Assembly: GCA_014155875.1 (NCBI GenBank)
Contig: JACEFZ010027745.1
Location: forward strand, 125,001-189,000
From: Cepaea nemoralis
Lineage: Eukaryota > Mollusca > Gastropoda > Stylommatophora > Helicidae
Reading direction: 5' to 3'
DNA length: 64,000 bases
Shown here one piece after another: positions 42,847 to 53,499 of this stretch (positions are counted from its first letter, which is position 1; every line of letters starts with the position of its first letter). Both the position numbers and the translations under genes were made by a program. The notes under the pieces were generated by a model that made no database searches, was not told the DNA's origin, and was given only the letters and a program-made list of their open reading frames with translations.

Positions 42847-43961
42847 GTATTCTCCATCCAGCGGAGAGCCGCAGTGACTGCCTCCACTTCCATTCTTAAG
42901 CTGGATGTTGTGGTATCATATGCCAGGCTCTCCTGTCCCAAACATCGACCATTAGCTTTGGCTATGAACCCCCAGCCACTTCTCTCACCTCTTGACACCG
43001 AACCATCTGTGTAGATAATCACATCACTCGAGTGAGCATTGTCCTGAATTAGTTGCTGGATTTCCACTTCCGTGGCCCCTGCTGGCCACTCCCTGCACTC
43101 CCGGCTTAATGTGATTATAACTCTGCACAAGTCTGACTGCTCCGCTGGCACTCTGACCCACTCCTCTCCACGCCTAATGTTCTCCAGGGGGCACACCTGT
43201 CTGATCGTATCCTCCGCCTGAGCCATCCATGATTTCCCTCTTATCAGTCGCTGACCCTTAACTGCGTCCAGCGCCTCATGCAGTGGGTGGTCTGTGTCTG
43301 CAGCTACTCTGAGGTATGCCTTCGCCGGCTTCACCTTAAGCCTACCAGTAACAGTCGGCAGACCAAGGATGTAACGCATACACACTACTGGGGTGTCTCT
43401 AGTGCATCCCAGAATGACCCGCATAGCTTCGTTCTGTATGCGCTCTAACTTCACCAGCTGACTCTCTGAGACAGTGAGCAGACCTAATCCATAATCAATT
43501 ACTGAGAGGATCAAGTGCTGGTATAGTGTGAAAAGCATTCTCTGCTCTATGTCCATTGCAGCCATAGTTTTAAGTGCATTGAGTCCCTTTTGAGTTCTTG
43601 TCACGACCGTCTCCACATGGTCCTTGAAGGATAGGCTCCTATCAAATGTGATCCCCAAATATTTCAGTTTGTTCTCTCTGCTGAAATTTCTACCATCTAT
43701 CGCGAGGGTTGGGACATCAGCTCTTACAATCCTGTTGTCCAGAGCGCACCACAAAACAGCTGCCTTTTCCTGGTGGATGACAGCACTCATTTCTGTGCAC
43801 CAGTCAATCACTTCATCTACTGTCGCCTGTAACTCCTGGGCTGTTTGCTCCCTATCTCTCCCCTGCCTATATGCAAGAATATCATCTGCAAATGTTAGTA
43901 TTCTTCCAACCCCTGGTGCTTCTAGGTTTGCAATCTTGCTCGTATACACATTAAAGAGCAA
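42771..43961 (-). pseudogene. Z1 RT C-terminal half through RNase H N-terminal half
   Basis: 396 codons: L-F-N-V-Y-T-S-K-I, catalytic F-A-D-D-I-L-A-Y (residues ~24-31), K-L-K-Y-L-G-I-T-F-D (thumb), L-L-T-V-S-E-S-Q-L-V-K-L-E-R-I-Q-N-E-A-M-R-V-I-L, then RNase H with I-I-Y-T-D-G-S-V (first Asp) and R-M-E-V-E-A-V-T-A-A-L (Glu). It ends in a Thr-His repeat made by the (TG)n expansion. The preceding G-L-P-Q-G motif lies in the other frame at 43951-44418. Confidence 0.9.
42787..42845. repeat. (TG)n microsatellite within RNase H codons of Z1
   Basis: 59 bp of TG (CA on the coding strand), at the position where related copies have a short Thr-His-Ile-Val coding stretch. It shifts or extends the reading frame. 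Confidence 0.95.
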
Positions 43962-44418
43962 ATCCCTGTGGCAGTCCCGGGGTTAACATATATGGCTCTG
44001 AGGTCCATGCGCCCAGACGGAGAGCAACCCAACGAGAGTGCAGGACGGCTGCTATCCTGTTCACCAACCAGGGATTTACCCCCTTCTCCATCAGTGCGGT
44101 CATCAAAATATCATATCGAACTCTATTGTACGCATCCTCGAGATCAAGCGCTACCGCCATCGTTTCCTGTCTACTCTGGAACCCCTCATAAACATCAAAG
44201 GCAAAAGTGGCTGCATTAGACCAGGTGTCTTTTCCTGGCCTGTACCTCCCCAGGCCTCTTGGAAGAAGCTTCCCCCTTTCCAAAAAATCATGCAGCTTAA
44301 CAGCGACTATCTTCTCTAAAACCTTCCAAAATGTATTTTGAAGGGTGATGATCCTAAACCCGCTAAGCTTTGACTGATCCTTGAATGGTTTTGGGAGAGG
44401 GATGAGATAGCTGTGCAC
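43951..44418 (-). pseudogene. Z1 reverse transcriptase, fingers and palm motif A
   Basis: 155 codons: L-P-K-P-F-K-D-Q-S-K-L-S-G-F-R-I-I-T-L, L-G-R-Y-R-P-G-K-D-T, A-V-A-L-D-L-E-D-A-Y-N-R-V (motif A, catalytic Asp) and G-L-P-Q-G at the end, where a small frameshift joins it to the 42771-43961 part. Confidence 0.9.
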
Positions 44419-45668
44419 CCAATCCTGCGGTATGATGCTGTAATAATGCTCTGGTTAAAGCAGTCGGTCATCTCCTCCAGGTCTGCTTCGCTCAAACCCT
44501 TCATGTGGCCATACCTGACCCCATCGGGCCCTGGTGCCGTGTCTTTTGCCTTTTTCAAAATGTGTTTAACATCTTCAACCCGTATGATGTCCTCATACTG
44601 CATATTCTTCGTGGTGCCAGATAGCTCCTCTCTAACTGCATCCCTGGTGTCCGCATCATTATGATTGGTCTGCTCTAAAAATCTCTGGAGAAACGCCTCC
44701 CCTTTCTCTTTGTCTGTTGTCACGCGCACACCATCATCTCTATAGATTGTTCCCACTGTCATCGGCCGATCTTTTCTCTGCATTTGCCTGTGCAGTTTCC
44801 AGAATTTTTGCAGTGTTTTATCACCTCCAATCTCCTTCATGAAACAATCCCATTTTGCCTTTTTGACCTCTGCAGCACAGCGCTTGAAAACCTTCACCTT
44901 GTCTTTCTTGATGTTTTCCGCTGTGTCCACTTCCTCTCGTGAGCTTCGAAGTGTCTGTCGCACTTTCTTTAGCTGCTTCACTGCAGCTCTCTTTGCTTTC
45001 CAAGCATGGTCTTCTTCTGGGGTCCACCATGTGGGATGCAAAAAGGGAGTTTTAACAGTCCTGTTGCATGCCCCTTGTCTGAGGCGTCCAAGAAGGCAAT
45101 CGGGCCATTCATACCGGAAGGTCTTGCGCGCTCTCCCAGCTTTAACTTTCCTGGGTTTAGAGATATGGACTGAGCATGGCATGTGATCACTCCCATGGTC
45201 ATTCAAAACATTCCACTTTACATCAAGGACTGATGACTGGGAGACAAGTGCCAAGTCAATAGCTGTGTCTGCATCGCCAGGCCTCATTGCCATTCTTGTC
45301 GGCCTACCATCATTTATGCATACCACATCGGAGTCCACCATGGCATCTGCAAGGGCAATTCCCTGTCGGATTTCTCCAATACTGTCCCAATCTCTGTTCC
45401 TTGAATTGAAGTTCCCACATATAGGTAGCCTATCACCTGGTAATTCCTCCAATGTTCCTTTCTGACAAAACAGTCCACTGTGGCAATTACATTTATGATG
45501 TTCCAACTTACGCCACCAATCTCCATTTGTATACCCTGGACCTCTCTTGCACTGTGATTCCACTGGCTCAAGTCGAGTACCACATGCTTCACTCCTTCCT
45601 TCACCAGCAGACCTTGTCCATGTCTCTTCTGCCCAGTAGGGTTTATATAACTGGCGTACCCAGGGCAA
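44316..45668 (-). pseudogene. Z1 endonuclease C-terminal half and RT N-terminal region
   Basis: 450 codons. The first ~65 residues are out of frame. Then P-I-C-G-N-F-N-S-R-N (endonuclease, normally G-D-F-N), A-D-T-A-I-D-L-A-L-V-S, L-N-D-H-G-S-D-H-M-P (catalytic D-H), a Lys-rich linker with W-W-T-P-E-E-D-H-A-W-K-A-K, and A-P-G-P-D-G-V-R-Y-G-H (RT start). A frameshift near 44440 ends it; the RT continues in the frame at 43951-44418. Confidence 0.9.
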
Positions 45669-45973
45669 TGGTATTTGTCTGTATTTAGCTCCTGGAGCAT
45701 GAGGACATCAAAATCATATATTAGTCTCTCCAATACAGGACCTCTCTGTCTGGCACTGCGACAATTCCAGTATCCCACTCTTACATAGTTGAAACCTAGT
45801 CTCTCCACTTTTCGTCTTGTTCTCCTGGCGCCTGCCCTCCTATTTCTATGCCGTCGACTCACACCATTTCCTCGTCTTCTCCTCCTCACTCTCTCTTCGC
45901 TAGCCTCTGAGGGATGTGTCAAGCGCAGAGCACGTGCTCCGTAGCTCCGGCGACGATTCCCATGTTTAAACAA
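45314..45973 (-). pseudogene. Z1 endonuclease N-terminal half
   Basis: 219 codons. An Arg-rich leader (R-R-R-R-G-N-G-V-S-R-R) is followed by V-R-V-G-Y-W-N-C-R-S-A-R (first Asn motif), D-V-L-M-L-Q-E-L-N-T (catalytic Glu motif) and G-Q-G-L-L-V-K-E-G-V. A frameshift near residue 180 leads into the 44316-45668 frame. Confidence 0.85.
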
Positions 45974-46375
45974 ATCCAGTTTGGATATTGCAGGACATAA
46001 ACGGTCACCCTAGCATTGCCTGCTTGCTAGGGAAGAGGCAGGGGATGTCCCGTAGGAGTCCATACGCCTGGTGCCGCCCCGCACGCCTGTAATACGTCCA
46101 ACGTTCACGACCAGTTAACCCATGGCCATCCAGTTCCTCAGCACGCTGGTCCATCTTGAACTTGGGGGTTTATATTTGGAGTTTTCCCTCTCCTAGATGG
46201 ATTGCTGTCCAAAGTTAACGGGTTCCACCTACCCGGGAGCGTAACCCTGATCGGGGGGGGGGGGGGGGGGGGGGCTAAACGGGTACTCCCCCTAGCCCAA
46301 GGGTGTCCCGTAGGCTAGCGGAGGGAAGGAGGCGCCTTACTTCTCCTTTGATAGGGGATACCCCTACCCCGCTAT

Positions 46376-47381
46376 CCTTCATGCCTGTGTGGAACGTTTC
46401 CACAATGGACAGACGAGTTGGTGGGTAGCCAATCTTCTTTAGTGTCTTGAACATTCTCTCACGACTGACCAAATCAAATGCCTTTTTCAGGTCGATGAAG
46501 GCTATAAATAGTGGTTGATATTGTTCCCGGCATTTTTCTTGCATTTGTCGCGATGAGAACATCATATAAATGGTAGACCGGTTCTGTCGGAAGCCGCACT
46601 GTGATTCGGGGTAGACTTGATCTACTAGGACTTGAAGTCTGCGCAGAACAATTCTGGCAAATACTTTCTCAACAATACACAGAAGTGAAATATACCTATA
46701 GTTGTTACAGTCGCTTCGATTGCCCCGGTTCTTATACAGCGTTATGATGCTTGAATCTTTAAAATCCTGTGGGACTTGTCCTTCTCGCCAGCATAGCTCT
46801 ATTAGCTGGTGGACCTGTAGAGTGAGTGTGTCTTGCCCACTCCTGATTACCTCTATTGGAATCCCATCCTTACCTGGAGCCCTGCCATATGCAAGTTCAT
46901 TTATAGCACAATTAACTTCTGTTATGGTAGAAAGTGTGTCCAGATGGTCAAGAGTTGGCAGGGCCTCTATAGCGTTGAAGGCATCATCCGATAGTTTGGT
47001 CTCACTTGAGTAAAGCTCTAAATAGTGCTCTACCCATCTATACATCTTATGTTTCTTATCAGTGAGGATTTCTCCAATCAAGGTTTTCAGTGGTGTACTT
47101 TTTATAATCATTGGACCACAGGCTTTCTTTATCCCTTCATACATGCTTCTGATGTTTCCCTTATCATTTGCAATTTTAATGGACTCACATAACGTGATCC
47201 AATAGACATTTGCACACTGCCTGGCAGCCTTTTGCACATCCTTCCTAGCTTGCTTCAGCTCACTCAGAGTGTTACGCGTTGTTCTTTCCTGGTTTCTTAA
47301 GAGAGCTATCTTCTTTTTATCAATCAAGGGCTGCAGTGTCTGGCTGTTTGCAGCAAACCAGTCCTGCCTCTTGTGATCCAC
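46376..47381 (-). pseudogene. LINE W piece 1b: linker and RT N-terminal half
   Basis: Minus strand, long open frame: K-R-Q-D-W-F-A-A-N-S linker, A-P-G-K-D-G-I-P-I-E-V-I, I-I-T-L-Y-K-N-R-G-N-R-S-D-C-N-N-Y-R, Q-C-G-F-R-Q-N-R-S-T, and I-A-F-I-D-L-K-K-A-F-D-L-V (motif A). W coding stops at F-H-T-G-M-K, inside the Z1 target duplication. The following ~33 codons of this frame are Z1 DNA. Confidence 0.9.
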
Positions 47382-47437
47382 GGTGCCGTAAACCCCTACC
47401 GCAGTGTATAAAGATATTCCTTAAGTTTACCCCATTT

Positions 47438-48500
47438 TTAACTTACTGTACAATTTTCTGATGTATCTGTGAACTCGTCTTCAAGTTGATGTTGAAACTC
47501 AAAGCACTTTTCAGCATCGTGAGTGTTAATAATATTAATCCTGGGGATATATTTATGTTTAGCTGTGTTGATTCTCTTTTGTCTCATTCTAACTCTTGCA
47601 ACAATCAAAGAATGATCTGTATCACAGTCAGCACTGTGGTAACTTCGAGTTAATGATGTATAGTTCAGATGGTGTCTTCGTGTGATGATGAAATCCAGCT
47701 GATGCCAATGGCCTGATCTTCGATGTCTCCATGTGACCCTTTGCAGCTCTTTTGTTTTAAAAAAGGAGTTTGTAATACATAGGTCATTTCTGGTGCAATG
47801 CTCCAGCAGCCTTTGCCCATTTTCATTCATGCGACCGATGTTGTATTTTCTAAGGCACACTGGCCATGAACTTGAGTCCTTGTCCACGCGAGCATAGAAA
47901 TACCAGAGCATATAAATTTAGTCGGATATTAGAACTGCCTTGATCGTAGAGTCTAACTCCTCGTAGAAAGAATCCTTCACATCATCAGAGGTGCATATGC
48001 AGTAATAATGGTGGCAAAACTACAAGAGATTGCCAAGCGCAGGGATAATAGTCTTTCATTACCTCCAGCTGGAATTTCAATCATTATCAGTAGCGAATTC
48101 TTCACTGCAAAGCCCACACCATGTTGCCTTTTTTCTGCCTGCCCTCTACCTTTCCAAAATAGGGTGTAACTGTTTTCCCTGAGTGACCCTTCCTCAGTGA
48201 GGCGAGTATGCTGCAGGACAGCAATATCAATGTCAAGACGATTGAGTTCGGCATCAATCACAGCCGTTTTTCTCACATCGTTAATATTCGTCGAGTCAGT
48301 GGAAAATCCTGGACACATAATTCTTACGTTCCAGCTTGCAAGCCATAGCTTGAGGTTTCTATTTTTCTTTTTATTAGTACCTAGTGCATTGGTTTTTACA
48401 GCCTGCGATTCAGATTTTGTCCTAGCCCCAAGCACCCATTGATGCAGGCAGGCTGTGGCGGTTCAGCACCCGAACGGCTCCGAGGCTGTCCAGCTTGAGA
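47438..48500 (-). pseudogene. LINE W piece 1a: endonuclease domain
   Basis: 47977-48435 (minus): W-L-A-S-W-N-V-R, I-A-V-L-Q-H-T-R-L (the usual catalytic Glu of L-Q-E-T is His) and H-G-V-G-F-A-V-K-N. After a frameshift, 47438-47911: W-Y-F-Y-A-R-V (decayed G-D-F-N-A), N-G-Q-R-L-L-E-H-C, H-Q-L-D-F-I-I-T-R-R and D-C-D-T-D-H-S-L-I-V (D-H motif). Similar endonuclease domains are often labelled craniofacial development protein 2-like in automated annotation. The lost Glu suggests an inactive copy. Confidence 0.85.
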
Positions 48501-48624
48501 CGGGCGGTAGCTGATCAGTGTCCCACCGTCAGAGACAACCCGTGGCGCCCTATGCCTACGCCAATTGACAAGGACCTATAACCCGTAAATGTTGCCTCTC
48601 GCTTTGATTCCGAGACCGGTTAAG
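48501..48624 (-). other. Probable LINE W 5' untranslated region
   Basis: Moderately GC-rich sequence between the W endonuclease and the S5 repeat. No open frame. Its assignment to W rests only on position. Confidence 0.4.
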
Positions 48625-49183
<559 letters not shown>

Positions 49184-49259
49184 TCTTCTTCTTCAGCGTT
49201 CCGAGCTATTGAGGTTCTTTGCTGCATATACAATCCGTCTCCATTCGTCTCTCCGTCCC

Positions 49260-49322
49260 CATTATATTATATTATTATTATATTACTATTATTATATTAT
49301 TATTATTATATTATATTATATG
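49260..49322. repeat. ATT/ATTATA-rich microsatellite
   Basis: Imperfect ATTATATTATTATTA runs of about 60 bp. Confidence 0.85.
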
Positions 49323-49324
49323 AT

Positions 49325-49424
49325 AAATATGCAATATCAATACATGGTATTTCATAAATATATGATATAACTCAATGGTATTTCATGAATACGTGACATC
49401 AATATATGGTATTTCATAACTCAT
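49325..49424 (+). repeat. 31-bp satellite, left block
   Basis: TGGTATTTCAT recurs at 49345, 49376 and 49408 (31-32-bp period) with ATATGATAT or ACGTGACAT between. It resumes at 50946-51035 beyond LINE X2; a single related unit occurs at about 32050-32080. Confidence 0.8.
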
Positions 49425-49429
49425 CATCA

Positions 49430-50083
49430 TCAAGTGCCCTGCCAGGTGGCGTAGGCGTTCATGGCTCTCAACAGATCTCGGTCTTTGCTTTTCTGGATCA
49501 ACTCTGCTGCTGATATTCCTCCGTGCCACCGTCTCAATCCATCCAGCATCATTTCTCTTGGTCTGCCTCTGCCTCTCTTCCCCTCGATCCTTCCAGTTGT
49601 CACGATGTTCTCCAATGCCTCTCTTCTCATTACATGACCAAAGAAAGATGTTTGTCTCTTTCTTATTGTTGTATATAGTGTTCTAGTTTCATTAGCCTGT
49701 TTAAGGCAGTCGTCGTTAGTTACTCTGGCAGTCCAAGGAATTCTCAACATTCGTCTCAGGAACCACATCTCTGTTGCTTCTAATTTCTTCTTAATTTGTT
49801 CATTTACATTCCAAGATTCACTGCCATACAGCAAAACTGGTTCTACATAGCATTTCAGCACTCTCTTTCTTACACTCAGTGATAGTGACCTATTGCACAA
49901 GATACTCTTCATTTTCTGAAATGCGGCCTTTGCTTGCCCTATTCTGCTCTTAATCTCTGTTGTACATCTTCCATCTGATGTTATAAATGTCCCTAGGTAT
50001 CTAAAATTATCCACTTGGTTAAGAATTGTTCCTTCTATTTCTATGTCACATTTTGGTGTCACCATTTTCTTTGATATCACCAT
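49430..50083 (-). pseudogene. X2 RT thumb and C-terminal domain
   Basis: 217 codons: I-S-K-K-M-V-T-P-K, F-R-Y-L-G-T-F-I-T-S-D-G-R, V-L-L-Y-G-S-E-S-W-N-V-N, L-R-R-M-L-R-I-P-W-T-A-R, F-F-G-H-V-M-R-R-E and G-R-G-R-P-R-E-M-M-L-D-G-L-R-R-W-H. Ends A-Y-A-T-W-Q-G-T and a stop. A break near 50100 separates it from the upstream RT frame. Confidence 0.9.
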
Positions 50084-50113
50084 TGTTACTGTTTTCTTGA
50101 TATTCAGGGAGAG

Positions 50114-50938
50114 TCATTTCCTTGCACTCTCTGTTACTACAGTGTCCAACAATTGTTGTAGGTCTGTTGATTTATCTGCCACCAATACTGTGTCATCTGC
50201 ATAGCGTATATTATTTATATTATAACCTCCAACTAGTATTCCTGGCATCTCTTTGATCTCTCTCATTATTACTTCGCTATATAGGGAGAAGCGATCTGGT
50301 GACAAGACACATCCCTGTCGTACTCCTAGCTTTATGTGTTCGTAACTACCCTCTTTATTTCCAATTTTAATTGCTGCTACTTGGTTCCAGTAAATATTCT
50401 TTATTATTCTTAAATCTTTCCCATCAATGTTGATATCTTCCAACATTTTAATCAGTTCATCATGTTTTACTTTATCAAATGCCTTAGTATAATCTATGAA
50501 GCATAAATATATGTCTTTCTGTTTCTCTATTGACCTTTCTATTAGTGTCCGTAATGTATATATTGCATTGTTTGTGCCCTTTCCCTCCACAAATCCATAC
50601 TGTTCTTCACTAATTTCCATTTTTATTTTCTTTCTGGTTCTTCTCATTATGATTCTGAGCAGAAGCTTAGTGATATGGTTTATGAGGTTAATTGTACGAA
50701 AATCTTCACATTCAATTGCTCCTGGTCTTTTTGGTATAGCTATAAATACAGATTTCAGCATATCACTGAGTAGATATCCCCTGCTGTAAATATCATTTAA
50801 CATTTTGGTTAATATATCTACTCCAAATTCTCCCAATACTTCTAATTCTTCTGTAGTGATTTCATCTGGTCCAGCTGTTTTTCCTTTCTTCATATATTTC
50901 ATAGCGTCAGCGACTGATATTATTATACAGTCCATCAT
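50114..50938 (-). pseudogene. X2 reverse transcriptase domain
   Basis: 274 codons: K-G-K-T-A-G-P-D-E-I-T, S-V-F-I-A-I-P-K-R-P-G-A-I, Q-Y-G-F-V-E-G-K-G-T-N-N-A-I, L-C-F-I-D-Y-T-K-A-F-D-K-V (motif A), G-V-R-Q-G-C-V-L-S-P (motif B), I-R-Y-A-D-D-T-V-L-V-A (catalytic Y-A-D-D). All RT catalytic residues look intact. The endonuclease is missing. Confidence 0.92.
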
Positions 50939-50945
50939 AAAATAG

Positions 50946-51035
50946 TTATTTCAACATATGGTATTTCATAAATATGTGATTTGAATATGTGGTATGTCAT
51001 AAATATGTGATATCAATATATTGTACGTGTCTAGC
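50946..51035 (+). repeat. 31-bp satellite, right block
   Basis: TGGTATTTCATAAATATGTG at 50960 and a diverged TGGTATGTCATAAATATGTG at 50991. Confidence 0.8.
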
Positions 51036-51419
51036 AATTAAAACTAAAGAGGAGAAAACAGAAACGACCCAACACGTGTAAAGATAATAAGGCTCAAGTT
51101 ACGAAATATGGGTATCTGAAGAAATCGACGAGGAAAGAGGCCGAATGTCTATTATCTGGCTGTGACAACTTCCCCACGTCAATCAAATAATAATGTCAAC
51201 CAAAAATATGTTCCAGTCCATCTTTTCACGCACGTATCCCATGACAACATCAATATCAGGTCGACATAATCAAGTCTGCAACTATCGCCAGAATTCGCTG
51301 GTTAATGAGATCACGTCGGGATCTTGAATTCCAAATGAGAAGGTCCATATTCACTGGTCGGGATTCTTGGCTCTTTTCACTGGACATCGTGTTAATTGCG
51401 TTTTCGAGGATTGCACGTA
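51036..51419. other. Unassigned stretch
   Basis: No recognised coding domain, repeat or terminus; a 63-codon plus frame (51305-51496) runs into the tandem duplication and has no motif. Confidence 0.45.
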
Positions 51420-51870
51420 GCAGCTATTTGTGTTTTCCCATGCACGGAAGCTGGACTTTAGGCGAGAGACTGGAGTTTGTTGAAGATTTGCTTTGAAAGC
51501 TGGCAATGGCGAGACAAATCCACTTTTGCCTGCAAACGGTCAATAATTGAATTGTGTGGGGCGATGCATAAGATCGGGGGTTCTCAAAGTGGGGGAGTGG
51601 AGGTATATTAAACAGTCCATTATCTTCTTCTCCGAGCATCTAGAATGGCTAAGAGTTTGCAGGAAGCTGGACTTTATCTTTGAACCATTGACTACAGTTT
51701 GTTAAAGCTTTGATTCGATAGTTGACAATGACGAGACAAATCACCGTTTGCCTTTATACTGTCAAAATTTAACTATGTAGGACGATACATAAAGTCAGAG
51801 GTTCTTAAACTGGGGGAAACATTCAACAACCTAGAATTTCTTAGAGGTAGCTGCAAAGCTGGACTCATCA
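51420..51870 (+). repeat. ~221-bp tandem duplication with hAT-end-like motif
   Basis: Blocks GACAATG(A/G)CGAGACAAATC and GGTTCT(C/T)AAA recur ~221 bp apart (for example 51582 and 51803). GGGGGTTCTCAAAGTGGGGG resembles the outer bases of hAT elements, but no inverted partner is seen. Confidence 0.7.
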
Positions 51871-51879
51871 CACACATCA

Positions 51880-52125
51880 GAAAGAGGCAGTCGTTCTGTA
51901 TCGACCAAATTATGAGAAGACAAACATTAGAACATATTTTGACATCTGGAGAGATATGTGCAAAGAGAGAAAGACGAAGACAGAAGACAATCTTGTGTCA
52001 GGACACTGAAGGGTGTCAGCACAAAAATTGATACATGCTATTGGGGATCGCAAGATGTGGAGGAGCCTGACTGCCTATTCCATTCGACAAAACAATCGAT
52101 AATGATGGTGATGATGCTGATGAAT
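51880..52125 (+). pseudogene. LINE family T, C-terminal fragment
   Basis: With frame changes the plus strand encodes I-M-R-R-Q-T-L-E-H-I-L-T-S-G-E, then K-R-E-R-R-R-Q-K-T, then H-A-I-G-D-R-K-M-W-R-S-L-T, a layout like other LINE C-termini. It ends in an ATGATGGTGATGATGCTGAT tail. No RT domain remains. Confidence 0.55.
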
Positions 52126-52195
52126 TCTCATACAGGGCGGAATGGCGCAGAGGTACAACATCCACCTATACTTGGACTTTGCGAACGGTATAAAA

Positions 52196-52290
52196 ATTGT
52201 AGTTACACATCCGTTACAAGACGTCGCAGTCAGCAAAAGGATGTATTGGTTATTTCTGATTTATAGGTAAGGTTTTCGTTCATTAATGTG
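52196..52290 (-). mobile_element. SINE S2, 3' fragment (minus)
   Basis: CATCCGTTACAAGACGTCGC, AGTCAGCAAAAGGATG and GGTAAGGTTTTCGTTC correspond to the S2 3' half. It lies head-to-head with S2e. Confidence 0.5.
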
Positions 52291-52307
52291 CCATTTCTTT
52301 CATTGCC

Positions 52308-52517
52308 CGTTCTGCGATGAAGGGATTACGGACGCAATTAGTAATCACGCATACAGCGTTCAAAAGACTGCAGGTAGCTATTTAACAGTAGATCGCCTTT
52401 TGATGGATGTTATAAAATGGTATGAGTGCGAGTCGTCTACAAAACAGTGGCAAACTACTGAACGTAAACTTGCAAAGAAATCACAAACAGCCAACAAGTG
52501 CTGTAAAGGATATGGAA
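52308..52517 (+). mobile_element. tRNA-derived SINE S2, copy e (plus)
   Basis: Plus-strand copy in full order: head GCGATGAAGGGATTACGGAC (A-box region) and CATACAGCGTTCAAAAGAC (decayed B box), body CAGTGGCAAACTACTGAACG, TAAACTTGCAAAGAAATCAC, and 3' end TGCTGTAAAGGATATGG. The fixed 3' end in opposite-orientation copies reads CATATCCTTTACAG. Confidence 0.75.
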
Positions 52518-52639
52518 GAAACTAACTTCAGAATGGCCGATAATCAAGGTATTATGCAATTCAACGCACATGGATCTGGTCCCAAACAACTTGCCACTGA
52601 CTAACAACCTGGTGTTGGCATTGTGAAATTGCACTCACT

Positions 52640-52800
52640 ATTCCTAAGCCACGGGGATCCACAGCAGCGTAATGGCTAGACACTGGTCATCAATTCCGCT
52701 GGCCAAGGGGTCGATCAACATTGGTGCACATTGGAATGTTTAAAATTGACTTGGTCAACCAAGTTGAAATGGGTATCAATAAAGGTAATAATAAATAAAG
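52640..52800 (+). mobile_element. tRNA-like SINE S4, copy b
   Basis: Head with AGCGTAATGGCTAGACACTG and GGTCGATCAACATTGG; body GACTTGGTCAACCAAGTTGA, ATGGGTATCAATAAAGG; A-rich end AATAATAAATAAAGG. Compare 21570-21722. Confidence 0.55.
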
Positions 52801-52896
52801 GTGACCGATGGCCACATCACCCAGCAAGTACAGTTTAGTCTATAAGAATATGGATCTAGCATTCTATGCTCCGTGCATTTTAATTCGTGCGAAAGG

Positions 52897-52910
52897 GGGG
52901 GGGGGGGGGT
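52897..52910. repeat. Poly-G tract
   Basis: Fourteen-base G run; CCCCCC on the minus strand. Confidence 0.9.
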
Positions 52911-52954
52911 AGACAATATTATGGTATATCTGCTTTCCGATTTCTTCGGATCAT

Positions 52955-53045
52955 GTTTTGGCAAATCTGACGACCAGCCTAAGAGTGAAAGGGGGGATAA
53001 TTAACAGGATTCGTAATCACGTTCCAGAGCTTTAACCAATTGGAA
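52955..53045 (-). mobile_element. SINE-like head fragment (S4 group, minus)
   Basis: On the minus strand CTTCCAATTGGTTAAAGCTC resembles an A box and is followed by GGAACGTGATTACGAATCC. The GATTCGTAATCACGTTCCAG block recurs as AATTCGTGATCACGTTCCAG at 54893. Confidence 0.45.
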
Positions 53046-53059
53046 GCCGAGAAGTGCAG

Positions 53060-53499
53060 CCTGATGGGGTCACTGCCCACCTTGAATAGATAATCAAGAA
53101 CCTTCTGGAGTTTCACATCATAATCACACTGGTTCATGCACGTAACTAGATACAGCAGTTAACAGGTCGATCCAATTTTAAGTTGTTTTTTTTTTTAATG
53201 TCCGTCCCCTTTAAACTCAAGCGTGGAACATTCACGTGCTATTGCTTCTAATGCACCGGACTGGTTTTTGCGTGTGTGTTAGCTTTCCCTATTACCAGAT
53301 TCACACGCCATGACGCGAAGCCACTGCTACTCTAAAGATACTTGTAATTTGTCTCCCCAAGTCATGGACGAGAAACCAACATTGTTGCCAAAATGACCGA
53401 TGGAGGGGTGCACCAGCTACCTCGGCTAAAATGAAACATTTTAAACACATTGAGGCGCATCGGATTTCCAGTGCTAGACCCACATTTGTATAGACCATT
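53060..53499. other. Unassigned stretch
   Basis: No recognised gene. A 65-codon minus frame (53301-53498) rich in hydrophobic residues and Cys has no known motif. Confidence 0.45.

Larger units (their letters stand above)
42306..46375 (-). mobile_element. LINE Z1: near full-length RNase H-bearing LINE with 13-bp TSD
   Basis: 4,070 bp inserted in LINE W and flanked by CCTTCATGCCTGT (42293-42305 and 46376-46388). It has endonuclease, reverse transcriptase and RNase H in order, a 3' tail of (AATC)n (42306-42330 on the plus strand as TGATTAATTGATTGATTGAT), and a poly-C stretch near the 5' end (G tract 46253-46274 on plus). The RNase H domain places it near the I group of non-LTR elements. Coding is broken by at least three frameshifts, but domains are well preserved, so this is a fairly young copy. 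Confidence 0.9.
34646..48624 (-). mobile_element. LINE W: one element in four collinear pieces with three insertions
   Basis: Minus-strand non-LTR retrotransposon. Pieces in 5'-to-3' order: 46376-48624 (endonuclease, RT start), 41909-42305 (RT catalytic block), 38893-39333 (RT end/thumb) and 34646-35063 (C-terminus and 3' hairpin). Each gap has a target duplication: CCTTCATGCCTGT around Z1, GTAC around I2, ACCATC around I3. Summed W sequence is about 3.4 kb, close to a full-length RTE-sized LINE. All gap junctions are collinear when compared with W1 or with themselves. Confidence 0.85.
49425..50945 (-). mobile_element. LINE X2: 5'-truncated copy in a 31-bp satellite
   Basis: 1.5 kb, minus strand, with two long frames. 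The 3' end carries a (GATGAT)-type tail at the left (ATCATCATCATCAAG on plus). The 5' end is cut just before the RT domain. Both flanks are 31-bp satellite, so it integrated into that array; a target duplication is not clear. Confidence 0.85.

Noticed and set aside
47977..48435. Host craniofacial development protein 2-like gene
   Set aside because: The W endonuclease domain, continuous with LINE RT; the vertebrate-style name comes from a retroelement-derived domain.
51570..51825. hAT element ends (GGGGGTTCTCAAAGTGG and GAGGTTCTTAAACTGGGGG)
   Set aside because: Both motifs are in the same orientation within a 221-bp tandem duplication; no inverted partner or 8-bp TSD.
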